Assembly: GCA_002701875.1 (NCBI GenBank)
Contig: NZWI01000003.1
Span: 1-17,054 of the forward strand
Source of the DNA: Fidelibacterota bacterium
GTDB taxonomy: Bacteria; Fidelibacterota; Marinisomatia; Marinisomatales; TCS55
DNA length: 17,054 nucleotides
Direction: 5' to 3'
In this document: positions 1 to 7,000 of the stretch, one piece after another
Position numbering within the stretch: position 1 is the first letter of the stretch
How the letters are laid out: the number at the start of each line of letters is the position of its first letter
Translations under genes and position numbers: made by a program
The notes under the pieces: model-generated
The model's input: the letters and a program-made list of their open reading frames with translations, nothing else
The model's database searches: none
What the model was told of the DNA's origin: nothing

Positions 1-175
1 CTCGAGTTAAAGACTCTGTCTCATAAACCATATCCATAACTGGTTTTGATCTATGGCTCATTTCCATCAAACTTAAGCCATGCCCATCATAATTTTTTGA
101 GGCTTCAGACACAGCTTCTAGAACTGAAGCGTCTAACATTGCTGGTCCTGCACTAAAATTGTATATTTTTGACAT
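1..175 (-). CDS. serC: Phosphoserine aminotransferase, N-terminal part (cut by window edge)
   Basis: This is the 5' end of a gene that leaves the window on the left; 58 codons are visible out of about 360 usual for the family. SerC is a PLP-dependent cytoplasmic enzyme that converts 3-phosphohydroxypyruvate and glutamate to phosphoserine in serine biosynthesis. The visible protein begins MSKIYNFSAGPAML, the characteristic start of SerC proteins (E. coli has IFNFSSGPAML), and continues to a SLMEMSHRSK segment matching the conserved VMEVSHRGK region. The frame is open to the edge. No clear Shine-Dalgarno sequence precedes the ATG. A strong terminator lies between it and the neighbouring sigma-factor operon, so serC is probably transcribed separately. 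The PLP-binding lysine lies outside the window, so intactness cannot be judged. Confidence 0.93.
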   Translation of the reverse strand, partial: MSKIYNFSAGPAMLDASVLEAVSEASKNYDGHGLSLMEMSHRSKPVMDMVYETESLTR

Positions 176-201
176 TAAATGCTTTGGATAAGTGTATATA
201 A

Positions 202-232
202 ATTATATCTATAACCCACCTAACTAAAACAA
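202..232 (-). promoter_or_regulatory. Possible housekeeping promoter of serC
   Basis: Read on the minus strand, a perfect TATAAT (202-207) lies 26 bases upstream of the serC start. The best -35 candidate, TTGTTT (227-232), has a long 19-base spacer and touches the terminator of the neighbouring operon. The AT-rich background makes a chance TATAAT plausible, so this is only a candidate. Confidence 0.25.
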
Positions 233-259
233 AAAACCCCCAAATAATGGGGGTTTTTT
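231..259 (-). terminator. Intrinsic terminator of the ECF sigma operon
   Basis: An A6C5 arm and a G5T6 arm enclose a 7-base loop, followed by a T run, just downstream of the Spy-like gene. Both strands carry a T tract after the GC stem, so it could act in either direction. On the minus strand it ends the sigma/anti-sigma/Spy-like operon and insulates serC. Confidence 0.85.
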
Positions 260-275
260 TAACAATTAAAATAAA

Positions 276-782
276 TTAAAATCGCCGTTTGTTTTTTTGT
301 TTTCCACCGCGCATCGGAGGTCTATAACTTTCTTTCATTCTTCTTTGCATCTGTTGCTTTACAGTCGGTTCAAACATTAAAAGTTTTACTTGCTGAGTTG
401 GATCCAATATATCACCTGATTTTTTAATAAAATTAATTCTACCTTTGGTCTTTTTCTCTTCAAAGGATTTTATATTGCCTAATAGCTTATTAACATCAGA
501 CTTGGAAACTTTCTCACCTTTTTTCACTTTAGTAAAAGTAGGATTAAATAATTCCTTTTCCTCTTTACGAATTTCCATCAGTTCTTTCTGATGTACGCGC
601 ATCGCAGGGAAAAACTTTTCTGCCTGATCTTCTGAAAGTTCCAAATGATCGGTCAATTTCCAGATCATCATCATTTCCATTCTTTCGCTATATTGGCCAC
701 CTGGTCCTTTTGGTTTCCCAGGTTGAGCCAATAATAGTCCTGTGGCAATTAAAAAGATCGATAGGATAATATTTCTTTTCAT
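276..782 (-). CDS. Periplasmic Spy/CpxP/CnrX-like protein, third gene of an ECF sigma operon
   Basis: This 168-residue protein has a Sec signal peptide (residues 1 to about 19, ending LLLAQ) and no lipobox, so it is probably free in the periplasm. The mature part looks helical and has two LTxxQ-like motifs, LSEDQAEKF (49-57) and LDPTQQVKL (126-134), as in the Spy/CpxP/ZraP/CnrX group of periplasmic chaperones and metal sensors. It also has a Met-rich patch RMEMMM (34-39), His46 and His64, and a very basic C-terminal tail (from about 150). Its ATG overlaps the stop of the anti-sigma gene as ATGA, so the two are translationally coupled. The order sigma, anti-sigma, Spy-like protein resembles the CnrH/CnrY/CnrX signalling unit. 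It may sense envelope damage or metal, or be a chaperone made under stress. Family membership rests on motif pattern only. Confidence 0.75.
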   Translation of the reverse strand: MKRNIILSIFLIATGLLLAQPGKPKGPGGQYSERMEMMMIWKLTDHLELSEDQAEKFFPAMRVHQKELMEIRKEEKELFNPTFTKVKKGEKVSKSDVNKLLGNIKSFEEKKTKGRINFIKKSGDILDPTQQVKLLMFEPTVKQQMQRRMKESYRPPMRGGKQKNKRRF

Positions 783-1159
783 TCTACACCTCTATTATTC
801 ACAGCAATGACAGGTTCATATTGGATTTCATCCAAAAACATTATGGTTTCCCAAATATCATCGCTTGTATCTACTAAGTAGGAAGCAATGTCATAAACAT
901 ACGCCTCTGTTTCTGAATCCATTACTTCTAACGGTTGGAGATCATTGGACGCATAAACAGTAAAATCATCAGTTAGCTGACTCATTGATGCAAAACCGAA
1001 TATGGTCAAAAATACAGCTGCCGATACTCCATTAAGAAAACCAATTTTTTTTGCAATTCGACGCTTACGCTCTGCATGCAAATTATTTATAAAATCATCC
1101 GTATCTATAGTTTGATCTTGAGATCGGATAATATTTTTTAATTCTTTTTCAATATTCAT
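779..1159 (-). CDS. Putative single-pass membrane anti-sigma factor
   Basis: This 126-residue protein lies between an ECF sigma gene and a Spy-like gene. It starts 3 bases after the sigma stop and overlaps the next gene by 4. Residues 1-39 are charged and would be cytoplasmic. Residues 40-58 form one hydrophobic segment preceded by RKRRIAKK, which predicts an N-in orientation. The remaining 68 or so residues would be periplasmic and strikingly acidic: about 16 Asp/Glu against one Arg. There is no cysteine, so it is not a zinc-binding (ZAS) anti-sigma. The short cytoplasmic part recalls CnrY-type anti-sigmas, which hold the sigma factor with a short helical segment. Assignment comes from gene order and topology; I see no signature that proves it. 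A natural model is that it releases the sigma factor when the periplasmic part senses stress, possibly through the basic Spy-like partner. Confidence 0.7.
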   Translation of the reverse strand: MNIEKELKNIIRSQDQTIDTDDFINNLHAERKRRIAKKIGFLNGVSAAVFLTIFGFASMSQLTDDFTVYASNDLQPLEVMDSETEAYVYDIASYLVDTSDDIWETIMFLDEIQYEPVIAVNNRGVE

Positions 1160-1162
1160 AAT

Positions 1163-1684
1163 TCAATTCTCTAATTGATCTTTCAAAGCTTTTACCGCAT
1201 GATGATAATTTACTTTAGCTGAATTTTCACTAATTCCCATGACCTTAGCAATATCTTTATATGGCATTTCATCAGAAATTCTCATAGTTACAACCATTCT
1301 CTGCCTAGAGGGTAGCTTTGAAACTGCATTCCATAATTCATTACGTTTCCATTCATCTTCATTCGAGGTATCCATATAGACTGGCTCAGGTGCTTGGTCC
1401 AAATGGAGTAAATTGCGCCACTTGTTCCTTTTGAAGTAAGTATTCGACATATTAATGTTTGCACGATAAAGATATGTTTTAAACTTTGACTGAAATCTAA
1501 ATTTTTTAAGAGCCTTATACATTTTGATAAAAACATCCTGTGCTAAATCCTCTGCTTCAATTGGATCTGATGTGAACTTGATAAAAAAACCATATGTATC
1601 TGGTAGATGGCGTTTAACCAACTCATTAAACGCTTCTTCGCTTCCATTTTGAAATTGTTTTATAAGTTCTTCGTCCGTTCTCAT
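1163..1684 (-). CDS. ECF-family RNA polymerase sigma factor
   Basis: This 173-residue protein has the two-domain layout of sigma-70 family ECF factors. Region 2 spans about residues 15-88 and includes the DPIEAEDLAQDVFIKMYK helix that binds core polymerase and the -10 element. A linker follows, then region 4 (about 115-170), with LPSRQRMVVTMR and the helix-turn-helix PYKDIAKVMGISENSAK that reads the -35 element. Length and domain borders are normal and no residue block looks missing. It is the first gene of a three-gene operon with a probable anti-sigma and a Spy-like protein. A sigmaE-like promoter lies directly upstream, which suggests autoregulation, and the same pattern precedes two lipoprotein genes nearby. 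The start chosen is the only one that keeps region 2 intact; TAGGT about 7 bases upstream is a weak ribosome-binding site. Confidence 0.93.
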   Translation of the reverse strand: MRTDEELIKQFQNGSEEAFNELVKRHLPDTYGFFIKFTSDPIEAEDLAQDVFIKMYKALKKFRFQSKFKTYLYRANINMSNTYFKRNKWRNLLHLDQAPEPVYMDTSNEDEWKRNELWNAVSKLPSRQRMVVTMRISDEMPYKDIAKVMGISENSAKVNYHHAVKALKDQLEN

Positions 1685-1695
1685 GCATATACCTA

Positions 1696-1724
1696 TTAGA
1701 CAATAAAACGATTAAAAAGTTAAA
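1696..1724 (-). promoter_or_regulatory. Candidate ECF (sigmaE-like) promoter of the sigma operon
   Basis: On the minus strand TTTTAACTT (core AACTT at 1717-1721) is followed after 15 bases by GTCTAA (1696-1701). This resembles the known E. coli sigmaE consensus (GGAACTT, about 15-16 bases, GTCTAA or similar). The same pattern occurs before the two lipoprotein genes. The -10 element ends only 11 bases before the ATG, so the transcript would have a leader of only a few bases. No TATAAT-like alternative is visible here. Confidence 0.6.
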
Positions 1725-1734
1725 ATGTTCATGT

Positions 1735-1770
1735 AAAAAAAAAAGGCTATCTCAAAAAATTGAAATAGCC
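1735..1770 (-). terminator. Intrinsic terminator of the downstream lipoprotein gene
   Basis: On the minus strand GGCTATTTCA and TGAGATAGCC pair with one mismatch-like position around a 6-base loop, and are followed by ten T residues (1735-1744). It lies 28 bases after the stop of the lipoprotein gene and separates it from the ECF operon. Confidence 0.88.
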
Positions 1771-1798
1771 TCAATTCAAAATTAACTATAAAATTAAA

Positions 1799-2761
1799 TT
1801 ATTTTTTACCGCCACCATCGCCACGATTCCCTTTATCATCTCTTTTTTGGCCACAGTGTTTTGAATATTGCATGCTCAATGCAGTATAAATTTTAATTGT
1901 TTCAACTTGTTTCTCATTAAATAGTGCTTCAATTTTACTATTTCGATCAGCAATTAATTGTGTAAGTGCTTCCTTAAGATCTTCCCTTCCCATCTCCTCA
2001 GTTTTTGCTTTTTCCATTAGCGATTTTTGTGCCTCAGCAGATTCTTTATTTATTGTTTCTAAGGAAATTTCTTGTTCAGAGCTCATTTCTAAAGCACCTA
2101 CCATGGCATCATGAGCGGCTTGTCTCATAGCATCCATTTTTTGTTTCATTTCTGCAAGCATAGCATCAATTGCAGCCTTCTGATCATCGGTTAACAATGC
2201 GTCAATTTCTGCGTCCATAGATGTTTCTAGGGCTTCTAACTCTGCTTTTGCAGCATCTCTATCTAGAGTACCATCTTTCACCTTATTCATTACTGCTGAC
2301 ATTTGAGTTCTATATGATTCTAGTATGGTTCGAAGAGTCTCTTTTTGGGCATCATCTAAAACCGTATATAACATTTTTATATCGGCTCCACTACTATGAG
2401 GACCTCCAGGTCTATCCCCACCTCTCTTATCCATATTTGCCCCATATAAATAAGGGACTAGTTGATCATCCATCCATCCAAAAAGTCTCTGTTTTTCATC
2501 ATCAGAAAGCTCAGCCTGCAATTCTGCAGCCACTTTCCATAAAAATCCAGGGTCACGACGATGTTTTCCATCTTTTCCATGTCGATTAAGAGCATCATTG
2601 AAAGCATTAATGCTACTTTTGCTTAAACCAATATCAGCATCTAAGCCGTCAGACAAAGCCTGAAGTTCAGGGTCTTCAACAAAGATATCTTCTTTCATTA
2701 ATTTTTCACAACCAATCGTTGCAAACAATACTAATAAAAGAAATAATGATAATTTTTTCAT
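1799..2761 (-). CDS. Lipoprotein with repeated LTxxQ (Spy-like) motifs, paralog 1
   Basis: The start used is the ATG at 2761, giving 320 residues. It has AGGA 6 bases upstream and begins MKKLSLFLLLVLFATIGC, a lipoprotein signal with Cys18; the open frame extends 16 codons further but those precede the signal. LTxxQ-like motifs begin at residues 85, 135, 190, 226 and 281. Segments 135-198 and 226-289 look like duplicated helical hairpins, each with motifs exactly 55 residues apart. A block with RHG, GKHR and PGFLWKV lies at 60-77, and the C-terminus is a Gly/Lys/Asp tail containing one Cys. The neighbouring lipoprotein is colinear with it along nearly its whole length. An ECF-type promoter and its own terminator make it a single-gene transcript. 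I infer an envelope-stress lipoprotein, perhaps a chaperone; the exact function is unknown. Confidence 0.8.
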   Translation of the reverse strand: MKKLSLFLLLVLFATIGCEKLMKEDIFVEDPELQALSDGLDADIGLSKSSINAFNDALNRHGKDGKHRRDPGFLWKVAAELQAELSDDEKQRLFGWMDDQLVPYLYGANMDKRGGDRPGGPHSSGADIKMLYTVLDDAQKETLRTILESYRTQMSAVMNKVKDGTLDRDAAKAELEALETSMDAEIDALLTDDQKAAIDAMLAEMKQKMDAMRQAAHDAMVGALEMSSEQEISLETINKESAEAQKSLMEKAKTEEMGREDLKEALTQLIADRNSKIEALFNEKQVETIKIYTALSMQYSKHCGQKRDDKGNRGDGGGKK

Positions 2762-2765
2762 AGTT

Positions 2766-2771
2766 GTTCCT
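2766..2771 (-). promoter_or_regulatory. Ribosome-binding site that fixes the lipoprotein start
   Basis: AGGAAC on the minus strand, with AGGA 6 bases before the ATG at 2761, supports this start over the upstream in-frame ATG at 2809, which would put 16 residues before the lipoprotein signal. Confidence 0.65.
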
Positions 2772-2801
2772 ATAATAATAAAAAGTTTCGCTTCAATATA
2801 T

Positions 2802-2832
2802 TTAGACACTAAAGATGTGCAAAAAGTTAAAA
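2802..2832 (-). promoter_or_regulatory. Candidate ECF (sigmaE-like) promoter of lipoprotein paralog 1
   Basis: On the minus strand TTTTTAACTT (core AACTT at 2824-2828) and GTCTAA (2802-2807) are separated by 16 bases. The -10 element ends 40 bases before the ATG. Both elements are identical in their cores to those before the sigma gene. Confidence 0.6.
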
Positions 2833-2834
2833 AG

Positions 2835-2875
2835 AAAAAAAGGGCTGAACTATATAATTAGTTCAGCCCTTTTTA
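2835..2875 (-). terminator. Intrinsic terminator between the two lipoprotein genes
   Basis: AGGGCTGAAC(TA) and (TA)GTTCAGCCCT form a perfect long stem around a 6-base AT loop, flanked by A and T runs. On the minus strand it lies 28 bases past the stop of lipoprotein paralog 2, and the T run follows the stem. It is nearly symmetrical and could also act on the other strand. Confidence 0.92.
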
Positions 2876-2903
2876 ATGTTGATTTAAAGGTTAGGTTGTA
2901 ATC

Positions 2904-3854
2904 TTAACCTTTATTGCTCTTACTTCCGCCTTTACCTTTTTTACCTTTATGCTTTTTCTTTCGCAATGAAAGAGCTTTATGAATTTTAATAATCTCTAAT
3001 TGGTTATCATTAAAGATACCTTCCATTTTTTCATTTTTTTCGGCAAAAATATTTTTTAAACCTTCTCTTAATGTATCTTTGTCGATATCACCATTTTTTG
3101 ATTTTTCAAATAGAGCTTTGGCTGCTTCTCTTGCTTCCTGATGAGCTGCATCAAATGCAGTTAATTGATCAGTCGTCATTCCAAGCACGGCTATTTTTAC
3201 AGCTTTGGTTGCGTCTCGATAAGCTTTTCGTTTTTCTTTACGATCAGCTTTATTTTGCTCAAGTTGAGCTTTTTGTTCATCAGTAAGTAGTGCATCAATC
3301 TCAGCTTTCATTGCTTCCTTTAAAGCATCCTTTTGGGCTTTAGCATCTTCCTTAGAAAGTGTACCGTCTTTAACCTGACCTTGAATTGTTTTAAATTTTT
3401 CTTTATATGCAACCTTTATAGCTTTGAAGGTTACTTTTTGGTCATCTGTTAAGACTTTTTTAATACCGTCAAAATAACTAGAGCCTTTTTTCCCTTTGCT
3501 ACCTTTTCCTTTTTTACCTTTTAAGGTTTTCAAGCTACCAAATAATGGGATTTCTTTTTCTTCCATTTTTTCAAAGAGACGGGCTTTTTCTTCTTCGGAT
3601 AATTTGTCAGCTAGTTCACCAGAAACTTTCCATAGAAATCCCGGCTCTCGATGTTTCCCTCTACCCCCATGTCGACTTATAACATCATTAACTGCACTAG
3701 CAGATGATTTACTTAGTCCTAGATCCGAGGCTAATTCAGAGGAAAAGTCCTGTAATTCCGAATTATCTAGTTCAACTCGATTATCTAACATTGGATTATC
3801 ACAGCCAATAGCCGTTAGTAATAAAGTTGAGATTGGCAAGATTAGTTTTTTCAT
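2904..3854 (-). CDS. Lipoprotein with repeated LTxxQ (Spy-like) motifs, paralog 2
   Basis: This 316-residue protein starts with the lipoprotein signal MKKLILPISTLLLTAIGC (Cys18). LTxxQ-like motifs stand at residues 85 (LSEEEKARLF), 135 (LTDDQK), 190 (LTDEQK), 226 (MTTDQ) and 281 (FNDNQ). Segments 135-198 and 226-289 align with each other (for example VKDGTLSKED against SKNGDIDKDT), so the protein holds two Spy-like hairpin units. A Lys/Gly linker (111-124) and a very basic tail (299-316) stand out. The block SKSS, RHG, GKHR, PGFLWKV (48-77) is shared with paralog 1. AAGGAC upstream is a reasonable ribosome-binding site. It has an ECF-type promoter 47 bases upstream and its own terminator. Probably an outer-membrane or periplasm-facing stress lipoprotein under the nearby sigma factor; ligand and activity are unknown. 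Confidence 0.8.
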   Translation of the reverse strand: MKKLILPISTLLLTAIGCDNPMLDNRVELDNSELQDFSSELASDLGLSKSSASAVNDVISRHGGRGKHREPGFLWKVSGELADKLSEEEKARLFEKMEEKEIPLFGSLKTLKGKKGKGSKGKKGSSYFDGIKKVLTDDQKVTFKAIKVAYKEKFKTIQGQVKDGTLSKEDAKAQKDALKEAMKAEIDALLTDEQKAQLEQNKADRKEKRKAYRDATKAVKIAVLGMTTDQLTAFDAAHQEAREAAKALFEKSKNGDIDKDTLREGLKNIFAEKNEKMEGIFNDNQLEIIKIHKALSLRKKKHKGKKGKGGSKSNKG

Positions 3855-3901
3855 GATTTATGTCCTTTTTTCCAATTTTATTGATTTATTCATTTACTCA
3901 A

Positions 3902-3931
3902 TTAGATAATTAATTTCTTATAAGGTTAAAA
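3902..3931 (-). promoter_or_regulatory. Candidate ECF (sigmaE-like) promoter of lipoprotein paralog 2
   Basis: On the minus strand TTTTTAACCT (core AACCT at 3923-3927) and ATCTAA (3902-3907) are separated by 15 bases, with the -10 element ending 47 bases before the ATG. It differs from the other two by one base in each element. The -35 half also forms one arm of a small inverted repeat, GTTAA-4-TTAAC (3925-3938). Confidence 0.5.
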
Positions 3932-3947
3932 AATTAACAAATAATTT

Positions 3948-3976
3948 TTGAAATACGACGAAATATTTTTTATCAA
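3948..3976 (+). promoter_or_regulatory. Possible housekeeping promoter of the helicase-nuclease gene
   Basis: TTGAAA (3948-3953, five of six consensus bases) and TATCAA (3971-3976, four of six) are 17 bases apart, about 24 bases before the ATG. It sits back to back with the promoter of the divergent lipoprotein gene. No Shine-Dalgarno sequence is seen before the start. Confidence 0.35.
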
Positions 3977-4000
3977 ATAACTATTTCACTAACTTCTACA

Positions 4001-7000
4001 ATGCCATATTCCTATGGAAACTTTAAAGCAAGTCCAAACCAAGATGAGGCTATTAATCACTCTCCTTCACCATTGATGATCATTGCTGGTGCTGGCACAG
4101 GAAAAACATCAACCTTACTTCACAGGATTCGTCATCTTATTGCTTCGGACACTATAAAATCAAAAAACACCCTGCTGCTTACCTTTACTGAAAAGGCAAC
4201 TTCTGAAGCTCAAAATACTTTGAAATCCATTATGGGTGAGCAGGCAGATTCCATTTTTATCGGGACCTTTCATAGTTTTTGTCATTCCATCATGAGAAGA
4301 TATGGACCTGAAGATCGATTGAATGATGTGCTTTGGGATAAAAATGATGCTCTATATTATCTTATCAATCATTTTGATGATATGGATTTTGTCAAATCAA
4401 GAGTCTTCTCTGAAAACCCTATGAGTACAATACAAGAGTCCTTCATTCCTTTTTTTGGACGCGTGAGTGATGAACTACTTTCTTTAAATGAACTTGAGAA
4501 AAAAATAAATAATTTTGATGATTCTCAAGATTGGATAAAAAAGAACTTCCCAGGAATCCATCCTGACAATACAAAATTTGATGATATACCTTTCCAATTA
4601 AGAGATTTGGTCAATGCTTATTCCTTTTATAAAGAAGGGAAAATGAATCAACAAGCTCTAGATTTTGGAGATATGATTATTGGTTGTTACGAATTGCTTA
4701 ATAATAATGATTCTGTATTAAAAAAAGTTCGAAAAGAGTTTAAACATATTTTTATCGATGAATATCAGGATAATAATTATGCTCTCAACAAAATTGTGAA
4801 TCTCATAATGACTGAGAACCCCAGTATCACAGTTGTAGGAGATGAAGATCAATGTATATACTCCTTCCGCGGAGCAAATTATTACAATATTTCTGACTTC
4901 AGAAATCGATATGAATCTCATACAAATTATGCTGAGATCACTCTATCTGAGAATAGACGTTCAACTAAACAGATTCTTGATATGGCTAATGATACTATTA
5001 GCCATAATCCAAATAGAACACCAAAAATTTTGATATGTCCTGATGGCAATGTCAAGACTGGATTAAAACCTTTGTGGATTCAGGCAAACAAACAAGAAAC
5101 ACTTGAAAAATTACCAACTCTGATACACTCACTCATCAATAATGGAGATGCTTTATATGGCGATATTGCTGTTATTTGTCGTGGATGGGGGAATGTTACA
5201 GCTGTATCTGATGCAATGCAGAAAGCTGCTATTCCTGTTGATGTTCATATTGAGAAGTTCTTTGATGTACCTATCATTAAAAATGTCTTATCATGGGGAC
5301 ATTTAATTATTAAAGATCATAAAGCTGATATTGCACTTTATAGGATTCTTAAACAGCAATGCGGCGAAGAGTGGACAACAAAATTCTTTAAATCACTTGA
5401 AAGAACATCTATTGATGATAAACTTGTTTATCTAGAAAAACTTCAACCTGATTCAACCGATATTGGATTTGTACTCAAATCTCTTTCAACTCTTCAAAAA
5501 GCCCACAATAAAACACTCAAGGCCGATGAAATGGTCTGGCAAATCCTCAAAGTATTAAAATCTTCACCATTTATCAAAGAACTTCGAACTGAATATCGAT
5601 ATACTCATCGATTGAATTTAGCTAATGCAGGTAAAATATTGGATCTTGCAGAAAAATTTGTAAATAAGGATCCAAGTGGAGAATTAAACAAATGGCTAAG
5701 ATTTATGGATATTATGGCTTTAGATAAAAATCAAAGTGCAGCCCAACCTGACATTGATAATAAAAATCTCGCTGTACAAGTCATGTCTATCCATCAAAGC
5801 AAGGGATTACAGTTTCCCATAGTAATAATACCATTCCTTTATAGTGGTAGCTTTCCAAGCAGATTGATTAAACCTAAGGTTATTGATCGCCTTCCAACAT
5901 CTTGGACAGCTTGGGGGCAAAATACTGACTTCGATTTTCGAGAGCTTCATATCCAAGAAGAAAGAAGGGTTTTCTATGTTGGAATTACAAGAGCTGAAAA
6001 CCAACTATATTTGTTTGGTCCTACTAAAACCCAATCCCTTTTCACTAAAGAATTAGAAAAAATAAATCCACAACCCATGGAGATAAAAGAAATGGATAGC
6101 AATTCAGAAAAACAATTTTCATTAAATGAAAGACAACAACAATTGTTAGCTGATCTGAATCGTGAGATTGCTGCAAATCAAATTAATAATGCACGAGATA
6201 TTCTTTCTGAAATGGAAAATAATACAAGCATGATCAATGCAGCAACTTTTGATAAGAAAACAACAAGCAATTCTACTCTTAATCTTTCATCAAGTAAGAT
6301 TAACACTTATAATTCCTGCTCATACAAGTATAGGCTTAAATACATAGATAAAGTGCCTGAGCAAAAGACTCGAGCCAGTTCAGAGTTTGGATTAATAATT
6401 CATGCCATTTTAGAAGAATATCATAGTCTACCTAAAGAGAAACAAACCAAAGATGCGTTATTAGGCTTACTAGAAAAATATTGGCGTGAAGATTCTTTTG
6501 AATATCGTTTGCGGGCTGACGAATTCAAAAAGCAAGGCGAAGAGGTTTTGTCTGACTACTTCCAATTTATAAGTGAAAATCCACCAGATGTTGCTGATGT
6601 AGAAAGGCACTTCTCGTATACAATGAAAGATATTAATGTAAATATCTCTGGAAAAATTGATCGTATTGATAAGGTGGGTGACTCACTAAATATTATTGAT
6701 TACAAAACTAGTAGAAAAAAAGAAAAAGCTAAAAACAATATTCAATTAGCATTGTATATCCAAGCAATCAACAATGGCGCCTTAACTGATATATCTGGCT
6801 CAGCAGGGAATGCTATTCTTCATTATTTAAGATTTGGTGATGACCCGATTTCTTCTCATCAATTTTCAGAAAATGAGTTAGATGAGTACAGTGAAAAAAT
6901 TCGCAAGGTTGCTGAAGGGATAAGATCAAAAACTTTTGAGACAAAAAAATCAGACTTTAACTGTAAAAACTGTGATTACAAGGAATTTCTTTGCCCAGCC

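Noticed and set aside
276..1684. Naming the sigma, anti-sigma and Spy-like genes cnrH, cnrY and cnrX.
   Set aside because: The architecture is similar, but no metal efflux genes are present and the metal-ligand pattern of CnrX cannot be confirmed by eye.
2762..2809. Upstream in-frame ATG that would lengthen lipoprotein paralog 1 by 16 residues.
   Set aside because: It precedes the lipoprotein signal, lies over the ECF -10 element and lacks a ribosome-binding site; the ATG at 2761 has AGGA correctly placed.
2221..3909. Long open frames on the plus strand opposite the two lipoprotein genes.
   Set aside because: Their composition is that of a reversed Lys/Glu/Ala-rich gene, there are no family motifs, and the minus-strand genes have signals, promoters and terminators.
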